Source: Amylostereum areolatum
Lineage: Eukaryota > Basidiomycota > Agaricomycetes > Russulales > Stereaceae
Assembly (NCBI GenBank): GCA_012932865.1
Contig: SAXG01000065.1
Span: 124,001-188,000 of the forward strand
DNA length: 64,000 nucleotides
Direction: 5' to 3'
The translations under genes were made by a program, and so were the position numbers. The notes under the pieces were generated by a model. That model was not told the DNA's origin. It saw only the letters and a list, made by a program, of their open reading frames with translations, and ran no database searches. The stretch's first letter is position 1; each line of letters opens with the position of its first letter. Below, piece by piece: positions 1 through 11,372 of this stretch.

Positions 1-914
1 AACTGCCTAGTCAACCCCACCGGAAAGCCAAACGCATGGTCAGAAGTCGACCTTCTGCAGGAGCACTTGAACTTCTGGATAAAGGTACGTTCTTATCTTG
101 TGAACTGTGTTTTTAACGCTTATACTTGACGGATAGGACTACTACAAAGCTCATGGTAGCGGTGCATCATGGGAATGGCTCGGGACCATCGCCCCTTGCG
201 TGGAGATCTTGCGCAAGCTTGCTACCCAGGTCCATGGCACCCTCGGCTCCAAGCAGGGCAACATTCATGCCAATGTTGATCTCACAGAAGACATTGATGA
301 ACTCATGGGCAGCCTTGCGCACCACCGGGTTTATGTGGTGGAACATGGCCGCCATTTTGAAGCCGACGACCCCACCACCGCTGTTGATGTCATCACCACA
401 GGTTACAACAAGCTTACATATGGCGCCCCTTCACCTCTGCAGCAGTTCAATGATGCCTTCGTGATTCTCCAGCAGCGTCGAAGGATTCAACCGCTCATCG
501 GTGCCAGTACCAGCGAGCACGCTACAGCTTTGCCTACTGTTGATGGTAAGCTGATACATCCTTATCCGCCATGATCACAGTGTTAATACATCTACTCGTA
601 CAGTCGAGATGCGAGATGCGTCATTGGTCCCCGATCCTAACTCCAGCATTGCCGATGAGTCGACAATATCATCAGCATCCTCCGACACATCCTCCGATAC
701 ATCCACTGACACATCGGAAGAAGCGGCGGTCGCAGCGGTGATGGACAACATACCCTCACAACCTGATCTTGATCTAGTAAGCGGAGAGGACGTGGCATTG
801 GACATGGATGGAGGGTATTGGTTTGATGAGGATGCAGAGTCTGACATAGATTTTGACGAAGAGAATAATCCTGACAGTGATATTGATGCTCCTTCTTCTG
901 ACAATGATGAATAA
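1..914 (+). CDS. DUF6589-family protein, C-terminal part (cut by window edge)
   Basis: The 3' end of a gene entering from the left. Three exons (1-84, 137-545, 604-914) join in frame through short GT-AG introns and close at a TAA, giving 267 visible residues. The opening stretch (NCLVNPTGKPNAWSEVDLLQ) and the block after the first intron (DYYKAHGSGASWEW) are what I recognise as the conserved end of the DUF6589 family, which is numerous in mushroom genomes. The last 100 residues are Ser/Thr/Asp/Glu-rich and end in an acidic tail. The molecular function of the family is not established. Copies often sit in repeat-rich DNA, which fits the palindromic repeat just downstream. Whether the copy is intact upstream cannot be seen. 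Confidence 0.8.
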
Positions 915-1196
915 ACAGATATGTACATCACATGTATATATTTAGAAGCCGGGAAATGAGTGTAATGGGGGTCGGGAGTGACTTGACGGTGCAGGAGGAA
1001 GCATAGCTTTGCGCGCAAAACACAAAATTTCACTAAGTCGGGATCAGGATTGGCCCCCCGCCAAAACCGCCCCGAGTGTGCCCAGGCTGTATGGAGATTC
1101 CACGGCAGGCCGGCTGGAATGAGACTCCGCTTGCGCTCTCATTCCGGACGGTCGGCGTCATGCTTGGTAATCTCCATCAGCCTGGTCACGAGGCTA

Positions 1197-1612
1197 GATA
1201 GGGAGGGATAGAATAACGATACAATGGTATATGCAGGTCCGATACATCCGGATACAACGGATACAACGGCAACATTCCGGATACGAAGAGATACGAACGG
1301 GGTCGGGCGCTAACGCGAATCGTATCTGTCTGTATTGGTTTGTATTGTATTGTATCTTGATTGTATCCTATCCTATCGACCGACTTTTCACTGGGCTTGA
1401 CCCCCAGTTGACCCCCAGTGAAAAGTCGGTCGATAGGATAGGATACAATCAAGATAAAATACAATACAAACCAATACAGACAGATACGATTCGCGTTAGC
1501 GCCCGACCCCGTTCGTATCTCTTCGTATCCGGAATGTTGCCGTTGTATCCGTTGTATCCGGATGTATCGGACCTGCATATACCATTGTATCGTTATTCTA
1601 TCCCTCCCTATC
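1197..1612. repeat. Near-perfect 0.4 kb palindrome (inverted repeat, arms about 205 bp)
   Basis: The sequence from 1197 to about 1402 returns as its reverse complement from about 1406 to 1612. I find one or two mismatches (for example near 1355 versus 1455) and an asymmetric centre containing CTTGACCCCCAGTTGACC. Both strands therefore show almost the same spurious open frame. The arms are rich in GATAC/GTATC steps and short repeats such as GATACAACG. The ends read GATAGGGAGGGA and TCCCTCCCTATC. It resembles a foldback or MITE-like element, but I see no clear target-site duplication. Confidence 0.85.
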
Positions 1613-2565
1613 CTTATGTATCCTTATGTATCGGAAATGTGCCTAGCACGGTGATTTTGGAAGCTCGGCAGTGGGTGCTAGTCACAGTTCTTTGGCCCAT
1701 TTCTGGGCTCCTCTTCCTTTCTTTGGTGATTATGTGAAAAGAGGTTTATTATGATTTATATAGACTACATATGTACACATATCGGGGGGAGGGGAGCATG
1801 CGTATACCAATGGGAACATGGCAGGGGCAAAGCGGGGCGGAGTGTGTGCGCTTGTCGTCCTCGACGATGACCGCAACCCGGACAACCTCGACATCAGCCA
1901 CTACCCAGACATCTTGGGCACCGAAACGCGCGAGTGAAAGCACGAGTGCCGGCAAGCATCCCTTCCTGGAGAGGGCCGCGCGCGGATGCCGGGCATATAT
2001 GTGAACCAGTACCGGGGGCTGAAACATATATTAGTGTGGGTGTGATGGGATGCACGGAATTGACATACCAAAGCTCTATAAAGAGCGCAAGGGAACGGAG
2101 GGAACGGAGGCTAAGCAACATGGGGCACATACCTTGCAAGTCCTTATCGTCACCGTCATATCCCCCCGGCGCTCAACGCGACATTGATGCAGTGGTGGCT
2201 GGTGCTTGATGTCAGTTGTGGGGGTGCGGACGTGGTGGACAAGGACGAGGATGTTGCGGGTGTAGAGGCGAATGAGGGAAAGGATACAAGTGGGAGGGAC
2301 AGGTGGTGGTGTGAGAGAGAAGGGAGGACTCAGAATACACGGAGGGAAAGGTGAGGGCAGTGTACACAAGCGTACACAAAGGACTCGGTGTGCATGAAGT
2401 TGGCTGTAGATAGACAAATAGTGTCTAGGGAATAACGGGAGGGTCGAGCCGCTCAAAGTCGTCGGAATCTTCGACTGCTTATTCCAGTGATAATAAAAAG
2501 AGTGATGCCGTTCGGAGGGAAGCTCGAGGAAGGCTCAAGGAAGACTTGGCGTCGAGCAAGCATAG
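1613..2565. other. Intergenic, no convincing gene
   Basis: The stretch holds only short open frames. One at 1818-1937 (plus, 39 codons) has coding-like composition and could be a scrap of an older gene, but I cannot name it and there is no supported splice structure around it. Confidence 0.4.
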
Positions 2566-2720
2566 TCCCAAAATAGGGTTGTATCAGTTTCTATCCGTCC
2601 CTATCCGCTCCTATCCGTTGCGTTGCTTATTTCTTCAAACGTATCGAACCCTATCATTTTGTATTGTTTTGTATTGTATCCTATCCTATCCTATCGACCG
2701 ACTTTTCACTGGGGGTCAAG
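2566..2720 (+). repeat. Degenerate single-arm relative of the 1.2 kb palindrome
   Basis: The block ends in the same TATCCTATCGACCGACTTTT-CACTGGG segment found at the inner end of the left arm of the palindrome at 1197-1612, preceded by similar TATCC/GTATT-rich sequence. The mirrored arm is missing. It looks like a solo or half copy of the same element family. Confidence 0.6.
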
Positions 2721-3228
2721 AGCTGTCAAGAGCCTAAGCCTGAGACTGCCTGAGAGGACTTCGAAGTTGGAGCGGTCGGCAAAACCCGCTCCGACTGTCT
2801 GATGAGAGGATCCCGAGGTACGAGGGTTGACTCCATCTGCGTCTGCTTTAGGAGACTACTCCGACTGCCCGAGTCGAAAACTTTCCTCTCATTCATCCTC
2901 TGGAGTCTGTAGGCGAGTTTTACAAATTCTTCCGTTCCCTGGTACTTTCGCCCGTGTCAAGGATGTTCCAAAACTGATCTATAACGAGTACAACCTGCTC
3001 GAAGAAGTTCGGAGACCAATGCCAGGCATAACATCCTCCGAGAGCGTTGCACTTGCGGCCAAGTTCCCCACGGCGATGTATCCTCTCGTTGCAAGTCAAA
3101 AGGAGACGTATATGTAGCATCTTACGACTTCGACTGTCTCGATTGGTGTTCCTCGTTCCGCCGATAGAGTCGGCAGAAACAGAAGGATAAGATACCTAGA
3201 ATGCGGTAGACGAGGCAGATATAGTAGG
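2721..3228. other. Intergenic, nothing recognised
   Basis: About 0.5 kb between the half repeat and the 3' end of the acyl-CoA oxidase-like gene. A 96-codon frame at 2827-3117 on the plus strand has no motif and no start context that I would trust. Confidence 0.4.
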
Positions 3229-5290
3229 TCACAACCGCGCGGACACCCTACCCAGCCCAACTGCTTCCTGCTTGACTACGGGAGCAGCGCCGACCGAGGG
3301 GCCCTCGAACGTTTTCAAACCCTCCACGAACAGGTCCCACGCGCCGTCCGTCACGATCGGCGCCGTCACGTACGGCTTCACGTTCAGCTCGTCAACGAGC
3401 CGCTCGATGTGGGGCAACACCCCGTCGAGCGCGCGCTCCTCCATCTCCAACTGCGCCTTCCTTCCGAGGCCGCCCTCCTCTGCGTACCAGCCCGCGTCAA
3501 ACTTGACCACGCTCGCAACGTACAGATCGACCAGAGCGGGCATGACGCCAGCCGCACGCGCGGCGTCGTACGCCATGCGGTGGCCGATGGCCTCCACGAA
3601 GGCCTGGCAGCGGGGGAGGATGCGTCGGTTGACCTCGGACCCACGGCGGTCGGATGCACTGAACATGATTTCCTTCAGCTCGGCCTGGATGGAAGCTTCA
3701 TGACGCGCGAGGAGGCTTTCGGATTCCACTGGTGGCGGCATCGCGTACCGGCCGAGAACAATTTCGGTGGCGAGACCTGGCCAGTAAAACAGTCAGCGGA
3801 GGCGAGCATAGGTCTACAACGCAAACTCACGGATGGAAAGCGCGAGAATGTCACCCTTGGCGATAGCAATACCCCGCATTTCGCTCTGTAGAACATGGTC
3901 AAAATCGACCATGACCAAAGAGTAAAACCGGAACATACAAAGAGCCGCGACATCTGGTTGTCACCGAACAAGCCCTGCGCTCCACATCTGTCCGACACAG
4001 CGATGGAAGCCGCCTGCGAGTGTTGGGTGATGGTGGCCTTCACGCACGCTGCGACGCCATGTCGGACCCGCGGGTCGATGTCGTTGTTCGAGAAGAAGGC
4101 CGTCGACCACCGCGAGAGCGCGCGCGCGACATACGCCTGCGCCGTCGTTGTCAAGACCGGGATCTGTTGTGTCCGGAACGAGAAGATGGGTGTCGGCGGT
4201 GCGCCCTTGGGCCCCGTCACGGTTCTTCGGAGTGAATATTGCAGTCCGATGGTAGAGTATACCTCCAGCGTGCAGGTGCCCATGGTGCCGAGCGCGAGGG
4301 AGCCAACGGCGACGCGCCAGATGGCGCGCCGGAAATCCTCGTTCGGGTTCGTGGATTTCTGGAGAGAGCCGAGGAGTGCGGTGCGGGGGAGGCGGACGTT
4401 GTTGAAGGAGGTCAGTGCATGGTTGACAGGGTTTGAAGCGCCTCGGAGAGGTAGAAGCCTGGCAAGGGATGATGAGCCCTGCGAAAAAATAAGGCATGAA
4501 TTGATAACGCACTTTGCAGTGATACCCGGACTCATGTTTACACCGTCATTGAGGTCGACAACGAAAGGTCGGATCCCATGGGAGACGCCATTGACCATGA
4601 ACTGGGCGAAAACGAGGCCGATGGTAGGAATACCCACGGGTACCGTCGGGGGCATGTATCTATCCAGGCGCATCAGACTGGATACCACACTTCATGAACA
4701 CGATATTCACTTGGCGGACGGTTCACAAGGTGAATGAAGGATGAATTCTCCCGAAGGAAGCAAAGTTGCGGTCGTCTCCAAGTTCTCTGCATCAAGCCCA
4801 TGGCCACGTTCGGTGACGAGAAATTGACCAATCTTGCGGTATTTGAGGAGATCGTGCATGAGGGGCAGAAGGTCTGGCCGTTTCGGTGCGTACTGCGTCA
4901 GTGTTCCGATGACGAGATTGTACTGGATGGTGAGCAGGGTCGTCGCGGCGCCGTCGATGACTGTGACCGGATGTATGTGCAGATCCCAGAATTTCTGACG
5001 GAGAAATGCGATGTCCTCGAGTTCCAAGTCTTATGCCAAGACGTACGTCAGTACCCAGAAACCTGCAGGTGTCGAACAGTGGGGAACGTACCTGCGGCAA
5101 GGGCGATTGCTTTCGCTCGGTGGTAGGAGATGGGCGCCTGGTCTGGTGCAGGAAGGTGGTGCGTGGACGTGAATGGGTAGGCGCGTAAGAGGTTAGCATC
5201 GAAGATGGAAGGAGAAGAGGAGGAGGAGGAGGACTGGTTCGAAGGGTCCGAGGTGCGGATGGGCGGAGGGAGAGTGTGCTGAAGGGCCAT
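3229..5290 (-). CDS. Acyl-CoA oxidase / acyl-CoA dehydrogenase-like protein
   Basis: Six exons on the minus strand (5290-5092, 5029-4711, 4659-4513, 4458-3939, 3885-3831, 3776-3229) have GT-AG introns and sum to 1788 nt with the frame kept, giving 595 residues. The order of blocks matches fungal acyl-CoA dehydrogenase NM-domain-like / acyl-CoA oxidase proteins: a middle domain with GLVFAQFMVNG and GIRPFVVDLNDG, then NHALTSFNNVRLPRTALLGS, RRTVTGP with a downstream SFRTQQ, and the helical domain with CGAQGLF and RGIAIAKGDILA. Such enzymes are FAD-dependent and oxidise acyl-CoA thioesters. A peroxisomal beta-oxidation role is possible, but the C-terminus (SARL) is a weak variant of a peroxisomal targeting signal, so location is uncertain. 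The start at 5290 is the first ATG of a Ser-rich leader. The gene looks intact. Confidence 0.85.
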
Positions 5291-5923
5291 GGGAGACGCT
5301 CAGGGAGGTGAGTTGGACAGGGAGATACTGATATATAAAGGGGAAACTCAGGGGCATGCATGGGGAAAGGACAAGGCGGCCATTCAACGTTCCAACTGCC
5401 GTGCATTCCAAGCGAGAGATGTTTCCATGCTACGGCGGTCGATGCGGGGCCGAGAAGGCGATACTACGGTTGCTGGGAACTATGACTGCAGTCAGAAAAA
5501 GACATCGAGAGGACATCTGAAGAACCATACTTACCACGATGCACTCTGTTGGAAGCGCAAGAGAATTCGACGATCAAACCTCGAGGTCGAGCCTGGTATT
5601 TGCCTTCTCGGTCTGGGTCGTAATCCCGCCTCCTGTGCCTTGCTGATGATCTGCACGTAGCGTGCACCTGCCACTGGCGAGGACGGTGACCAAAATCATG
5701 GGTGCATGGTCGTCCGTAAGAGTCAAGCTTGTTTGGCTGACACGTTACTTGGCTTTGAAGGGTTTCGAAAGCGACGTTGCTCTGTCCCGGTCACGAACGA
5801 GGATATGCGAGAAAACGGGTGAGAGCGAATTATGACATTCGAAAGCAAGGTCAGTACAACCGCAACCGCATACATCCACGTCCAAAACACAAACCGCCCA
5901 CGACCAGAACGACCGTGCTTCGC
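5291..5923. other. Intergenic region between acyl-CoA oxidase-like gene and TAF6
   Basis: This is the 5' flank of the acyl-CoA oxidase-like gene and the 3' flank of TAF6. A TATATAAAGG motif at about 5330-5340, read on the plus strand, is the only promoter-like feature and does not face a recognised gene. No gene is supported. Confidence 0.4.
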
Positions 5924-7425
5924 TCAAGCCTCTCCTAGCACCCCCGTCGCCCACTCCCTATCTCCCATCAACCTGTCCGCGAAGAAGTCGCCCAATACTT
6001 CCCGTAAACGCGCGACCTGCTCTGAATTGGGATCGAAAGGTATTGGCTGCTGTGACGGTGGATGAAGGGTCTTGAGCGCGTCCACGACCGCAGCCGCGAG
6101 TCCGCTGTCCTCGCCAGGCATACTTTGTGCACCGATGATTCGCGCCCCACCAGCCTCGACAAGTCCTTTTCGGACGGCCTCCTTCCCGATAGCCACAAGT
6201 CCGTGAATGGCGCCGCCCCGAGTTCCACGACTTTTATCTGGGGACACCAGGGCCAGAAGGAGGGTCTTCATGATCCGTGACGAGATGGAGGAATATCCCG
6301 CACAATGTTGGGTGAGGACGAGGGTGAGAGTGGATGCTGCCATTTTGCGAAGGCGGGCCTCATACATGAAGGGCAGAGAGGAGTGGAGAAGGGTAGATAG
6401 GATCGGAGGTAGAAGTTGGTGGAGCTGGAAACAGTGATTAGGACGACGAGTTCGCAGAGGAGGACGCGGAGCTCACATAGGGTTCGACTAACAACGAGGT
6501 GTTCTGAAGTAACGCGGCGATGACGTCCATAAGCACCTCCAAGACGCGTCCATCGGTATCGCTTTGTGCACCATCCTTCAAAGCGCTGACGACGCCCTCC
6601 GCTACCCAACGCACTAAGTACGGTAACAGGGCTGAGAGTCCTGCATCGTGGCGCAGACTCGCCAGAGCTGCCGTTCGCTTGGTCATATCGGAAGTTGGAG
6701 GAAGCAGCGACGACGTGAGACGCGCATAATAGAGCTGAAGCTCGCGCGAGAGCACCTGCTTCACCAGCGCGGCTTGTTGCTGTTGGCGCTTGCCCGGAGA
6801 TGTCGGCGCCCCTGAGCGGGAGGGCCCTGGCGCATCGTCTCTCGGTACGGCAGGTGGATTTTCTGGGATGAGCGGTTGGACGCCTTCGATGGCGAGCCAA
6901 TGGGCAGTCCAACGCACGCCCGAGGGCAAAGCAAGCTTCTCCTCCTTGAGCACGCGGTCGAAATCGATCTCCTCGTCTTCGAGAAAGTAGACAGGCCCGG
7001 CCGAGGGCATCTGGGCGAACGGAAGAGCGCGTCGGAACACAGGGGGGTTGTGGGCACTGTGGCCGTAGAGGGGTTCGATGTTGAGGACCCGGAGAGCATT
7101 GTCGATGTCGGCGGTGGTCAGGGTTGTGCGGCGGGAATGGCGCATAAATCGCGCAGCTTCCTGGGACGCGTCAGAAGGAGAATATATGCGAAGAATGGGG
7201 ATCACGCACCTCAACAACTTGGTGTATTCGGTATTCGACGTCGCTCGCGAGGGCAGACGCGACCGAGTCGCTTAGGTTGGCTATACCGAGTGCATCTGCG
7301 ACGTCCTAGGTTCAAGGTTGGGATGTCAAGGCAAACTATGACAAAACGTCGCGACATACCTTGACGGCTTCAGCCTTGTACAGTGCTGTTGCAGAAGCTC
7401 GGGCCTTTTGCTTTCCGTTGCTCAT
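5924..7425 (-). CDS. TAF6: Transcription initiation factor TFIID subunit 6 (TAF6)
   Basis: Four exons (7425-7360, 7305-7210, 7160-6477, 6424-5924) give 448 residues with the frame intact. The N-terminal histone fold is clear: GIANLSDSVASALASDVEYR, then EAARFMRHSRRTTLTTADID, then ALRVLNIEPLYGH, the classic TAF6 order. It is followed by the region before the HEAT domain (WTAHWLAIEGVQPLIPENPP) and the C-terminal HEAT-like domain (LQLYYARLTSSLL, LLPYLVRWV, LLQNTSLLVEPY, LHQLLPPILSTLL, ALVSPDKSRGTRGGAIHGL). TAF6 pairs with TAF9 through the histone fold in TFIID and in some SAGA complexes and acts in RNA polymerase II initiation. A low-complexity linker (PGPSRSGAPTSPGKRQQQQ) joins the two domains. 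The gene lies just outside the left arm of the 1.5 kb inverted repeat and seems intact. Confidence 0.93.
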
Positions 7426-7843
7426 CGTCGGGCACGGAAGTTCGGATTGTTATTATCGAAGGGAAGTAAACCCGGAAAGCGCGTCGAGAATAACGTGAAA
7501 AGACGGCGTGTATAATAGTTGTACTTGCGCCGTGGAGAAGAGACGAAGCGTCGCGCACAGCGTAGAGACCGATGTAGGACAGTTGGAGGAGGTAGGAGGA
7601 GGTTGGAGGCAAGTCGGAGGTCGAGACTCGACGGCGATGACGGCGACGAAGATCTAGATCACAAATTACGTAATAAATGCCAATTTATCTGGCAAGGCGA
7701 TATCAACTGATGGTGGGCGCGTCTTGTTCAATATTGTTGTGTGATCTCTCTCGACCTGCATCTCGACTGCTACGTCCTCTGGCCACCACTGGCTTCCTCT
7801 CGTAGCCGACAGCAAGGACATACATAACATACTCAAGGCTCTT
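7426..7843. other. TAF6 upstream region
   Basis: Upstream flank of TAF6 up to the left repeat arm. No convincing gene is seen. Composition becomes AT-richer from about 7840 at the edge of the arm. Confidence 0.5.
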
Positions 7844-9357
7844 ACACTATGGGAGAAGTAGAATATAAGTATAGAATCTATTGAGATCATATCCTGAGTC
7901 TATATCAACTTTGATCAAAACAAATCACTGGAATATACGGAGAGTATCTTCTTATTTTGATCAAAAAGTAGATCAGCTTGGGATCAAAGAGATCATTTAG
8001 AAAGAGAGCTGGGAGCACATGGTGAATTTCATGCTGATCTTATTCAAAATATAATCACGGTATACTCGGGGATTACATTCGCGATCCGAATCACGAATCT
8101 CGACGTCTCGAATCGTGACTTGCGATGTCCCGAGTCACGAAACGAGACGTCGTTAATCGCAAGTTTCGATGTCGTCTGCTCGACGTCGAGACATTCGTAC
8201 TTTCGTTCGTCGACATCACGACACCGTTGCACGGCCGCGTCGCGCGCGTGGTGAAAGACGGAGACCGGGAGTCTGATCCCGCATCGACCAGCCGGCAAAG
8301 TCGTTCTGGATTCGAAGCGGGAGTGAAGTAAGTGAACGATGACGAGCGAGGGGGGAGAGAGAGGGAGAGGAGCAAGGCAAAGAAAGAAGGGGCTGTGTAA
8401 ATGGCAGACCGTCGACGAAGGCGAGGACGCGAAAAGGACGAGGACGAGAATGCGAACGAAGGGCGTGCCGCCGATAGACAACGCACCATAAACGACTCCA
8501 CCTCCGGACTGGAGAACGAGATCATCGACTTCGATGCGAAGGACAGCACGCACACCCCGCCCGACATCGCATATTACCGCCCTTCCTCGCCTCGTACCCC
8601 TCTGCCAACCGCGTAACAGGCGCACGTACCATCCGGATTCTTCTCCAGTCCACCGACCGTCCCATGTGACCTCCGCTGCGTCCTCGTACGGTGTCTTGCG
8701 CCCCACTTCCCCTCAACGTGCGCAAGGTCTTGAGGCGCAATCTCCTGGACTGAAACTGAGTACAGGGCGATGCGGTGATTCGCAGCACCAGCCTCGACGC
8801 GGGTGATGGACGGCCGGGGGTGGAGGGGGTGGATAGTTGGGAAGGGCCGTGTGTCGAGCAACGGAGGGGATGTGTAAGTACCTTAACGTGCTGTCCGACC
8901 CTTGCTACTGCATTCTCGTCGCCGCTCTCCACGACCATGACGGCTTGCCCTTGATCCGAGCTGGTCAACAGCTGGAAGTGCGTGCCGGGGTAAGAGTTGC
9001 GCGGGGAGGAAGGCGGGGACGAAGGCGGGGACGAAGGCGGGGACGAAGGCGGGGACGAAGGCGGGGGCGAAGGCGTTTGAGTGAGTGTAATGTTGATGAT
9101 CTCCAGAGAAACGAGAGAAGTTGAATAGAGGGAGCTGATTGGGTTGGGAGGAAGGATGCGAGTTGGGAAGAAGGATGCGAGAGACGGACGAAGGTATGAT
9201 CAGGGTACAAGGTAGTCAGTTAGTCCAAGCGTGAGGATATCCTGCAAAGCGACACGTCGAGCCCAGATACAAACCGCCATCTTACTCAAGCGTCATTTCA
9301 CCTTTCTTCATCTACCGCCCTCTCCCTCTGCACGATGGCCCGCAAGAAGCAAAACAA
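7844..9357 (+). repeat. Left arm of the 1.5 kb inverted repeat
   Basis: This 1.51 kb block recurs in reverse complement at 58444-59968. Matching begins at ACACTATGGGAG (7844) and ends at AAGCAAAACAA (9357). Outside those points the two copies differ completely. Side-by-side reading shows only scattered single-base differences, for example A/G in the codon at about 8543, plus one missing 12-bp unit in the minisatellite near 9.0 kb. I estimate about 99% identity. The arm contains an AT-rich end with repeated TTTGATCAAA-like motifs (about 7905-8000), a GC-rich proline-type reading frame on the minus strand and a short frame on the plus strand (8401-8616). I recognise no protein family in any frame, and no reading frame has a convincing ATG-led gene model. 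Confidence 0.95.
9001..9075 (+). repeat. 12-bp minisatellite in the left arm
   Basis: Tandem units of GAAGGCGGGGAC, about five to six copies, with one GGGGGC variant. The right arm has one extra unit (58737-58810), which accounts for the 11-12 bp length difference between the arms. Confidence 0.9.
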
Positions 9358-9747
9358 CGGGTCTGTCTCCCTTACAAAAAAACCGTGTTCGCCGATTGAG
9401 TTCAAACTGGTCCCCGTGTGATCGTAGTACATACAGTACGCCGGGCACCTTTCATATCCTAGTCGCTGCCATGCCCAACGCTACGAGGGTAAAGCCCAAG
9501 GCTAATGCAATGGAAAACTGTTGGAAAGGCGGATGAGACGAAACTAGACATCAGTACTCAGGCGTAGTACGTACGTCGGTGGGCGAAATGGGGGGGGGCG
9601 CCAGGGGTTTCTTTCTCGACAAGTCTGTATAAACTTATGCCATAATAGCCCTTACTATGCGCTGTCGCGGGCTCGAATGCGACAACTACGATGTTCGAAT
9701 TTGAACGACCGCAATCTGACGTCGGAGCCTGAAGATAGCCTCATGAG
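9358..9747. other. Region between left arm and first WD40-family gene
   Basis: On the minus strand around 9540-9460 there is a hydrophobic frame (FSIALALGFTLVALG) that could be a membrane-anchor exon of the adjacent WD40-family gene. I cannot connect it with a confident splice path. A G-run of nine to ten bases lies at about 9590. Confidence 0.35.
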
Positions 9748-10975
9748 CTAATTAAAGCTGGGAGACAGCCGCCCGAACACGAGGGCCTCACCATAGCACA
9801 GAAGCCCTTCCACCCTGTTGTAGTTGTTGTCGGCTTTCTCTCTACTCATACAATGATACAATGACGCACCTTCATGAGGAGGATTTTCCTGGACTGTGAG
9901 AGGGAGCCTCGATCTTGTATCTAGGACGCTTATGCAGCCTGTTTCGTTCCCGAAAGTCACGACATGCCGGTCGTTGATGAACGCGACCAAAAAAGCGTCG
10001 ACGCTGGTGGTACCGTGATAGACAATCTTGGCAAGATTCTGGCCTGAGAAGCTCGGGAAATGGTACCAGTCCAAACCGTCGCCGGATACCTTTGTGGACA
10101 CCATTAATCCATTATGCAACGAAGAATACAATCTATGAGGGTCCGTTGATATGTCGCCGATCATAGAAGGGGCGCGGACGTACATTCCGTCGTGTTTGAC
10201 ATTATCATCCAGTGTTACGCCCCAGGTTTTGTCTTGTCTCGCCATGTTCCACGCGCTTGAAAGGCCACTGTGAGTTGGTCATTGATTGAGCAATAGATTG
10301 ATCCACTAACACTATGTCGCCGTGTGGGACATCATCGTTGTAGGTCGCGATGAGCGTTTCATCGTTGTGTATATGAACAGAGGTGGGGCAGTGAGCGTAG
10401 GGCTTATCCAATGGCACCTCGGTGGGAGGAAGACAGCCTAAAAAGGCTAGGGATGCTACCGCAAAATACTCAAGCCTCAAGCATATGGATATGGGTTGAA
10501 CTGAACTCACAGTCGGGAGCATGCTTCATGATTCTGATTGTGTCCCCCCCAACGACCACTAGATCTTGACGTATATCGATACACGAGATGGAGCCAATTC
10601 CAGCGTCGACAATCTCCGCAACTCTATAACGATCAAGACTGTCGTGGTCGTGATCCTAAAAACAGATCAACACACTGGGACCCGCGGCGAAGCATCAACA
10701 CGCACTTGCCGATTCTCGAGGACGAGAACATGGACTCGCGACAGGGAATCCCCAAGGATAAGTGTGGCAGGGACGAGAGGGCTCCATGCAATGGCCGTTA
10801 TAGGAACCTGTCCGATGTCGTAGCGTTCGAATGCAGGCTGAAGGGACTGAGTGTAGTAGATGCAAAGCTTCCCATCGTTGTTGCCGCTGGCGATCAATTG
10901 TTCGTCGGGCGAGATCGCCAGCGCATTGACGGTAGAAGGCTCGACCTCGATTGTTTTGATGAGGCGAAGGGACAT
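9748..10975 (-). CDS. WD40-like family member 1 (possibly truncated)
   Basis: First of four related genes in the window. Exon 1 (10975-10706) encodes two propeller-blade-like stretches, with a typical blade signature ALAISPDEQLIASGNNDGKL and then ITAIAWSPLVPATLILGDSL, ending in the phase-0 donor shared by all four genes. Later exons carry IGSISCIDIRQDLVVVGGD, then a blade-like VSGDGLDWYHFPSF and HVVTFGNETGCISVLDTRS. The motif DGLDWY is shared with the gene at 39679, placing the two in one subgroup. The open frame stops at 9748 without the RxIVTA-type segment seen in the other subgroup. A hydrophobic frame downstream (about 9540-9460) may be its missing anchor. No catalytic function is implied; WD40 propellers are protein-binding scaffolds. 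Either a divergent gene or one with a decayed 3' end. Confidence 0.6.
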
Positions 10976-11372
10976 GTCGTACGGATGAAAGAGAAAGGAG
11001 ACGGGAAAGGAGACGAGAAAGAGATAACATCGATGTCGAGGCGCTCTTAAGCATAAGGGTCTGAAACGTGTAGATCGCGAAGATGCTGAATCAGCTGTGG
11101 GTCCTTGTGGGTGCGCTTGTTCCCGACACAGACACGACGCTCACTGCTCAGGCCTCAGGCCCTGGCCCCGTCTCACCTTCGATTCAACGCCCCCACGAAC
11201 ACTGCCCAACGGAGCAATCCCCGCGCCCCCGAATGGAATGCAGACTCGTATAAATATAGATGATACAGTAAGTTTATCCAACTAGAGGCCGTCAGAACGA
11301 GCAGTCGATTTGGAACGAATGCTTATATAGGGGCAGTACAAAAGCCTCCCGGGTTACCTTGTGAGACAAATG
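10976..11372. other. Intergenic, shared flank
   Basis: 5' flank of the WD40-family member 1 and 3' flank of the GMSSDESD-family gene. A pyrimidine-rich tract on the minus strand just upstream of 10975 is typical of basidiomycete promoters. No gene is seen. Confidence 0.4.

Noticed and set aside
1186..1737. Two long, nearly identical open frames on opposite strands at the palindrome
   Set aside because: They are a by-product of the palindrome: both arms read the same on either strand. No splice or start context supports a protein.
1818..2010. Gene fragment of a known enzyme
   Set aside because: The frame looks coding-like, but I could not match it to any family with honesty.
8965..9210. Arg/Pro- or Gly/Arg-rich proteins in the arm minisatellite
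   Set aside because: The 12-bp repeat keeps all frames open, so the frames are not evidence of coding.
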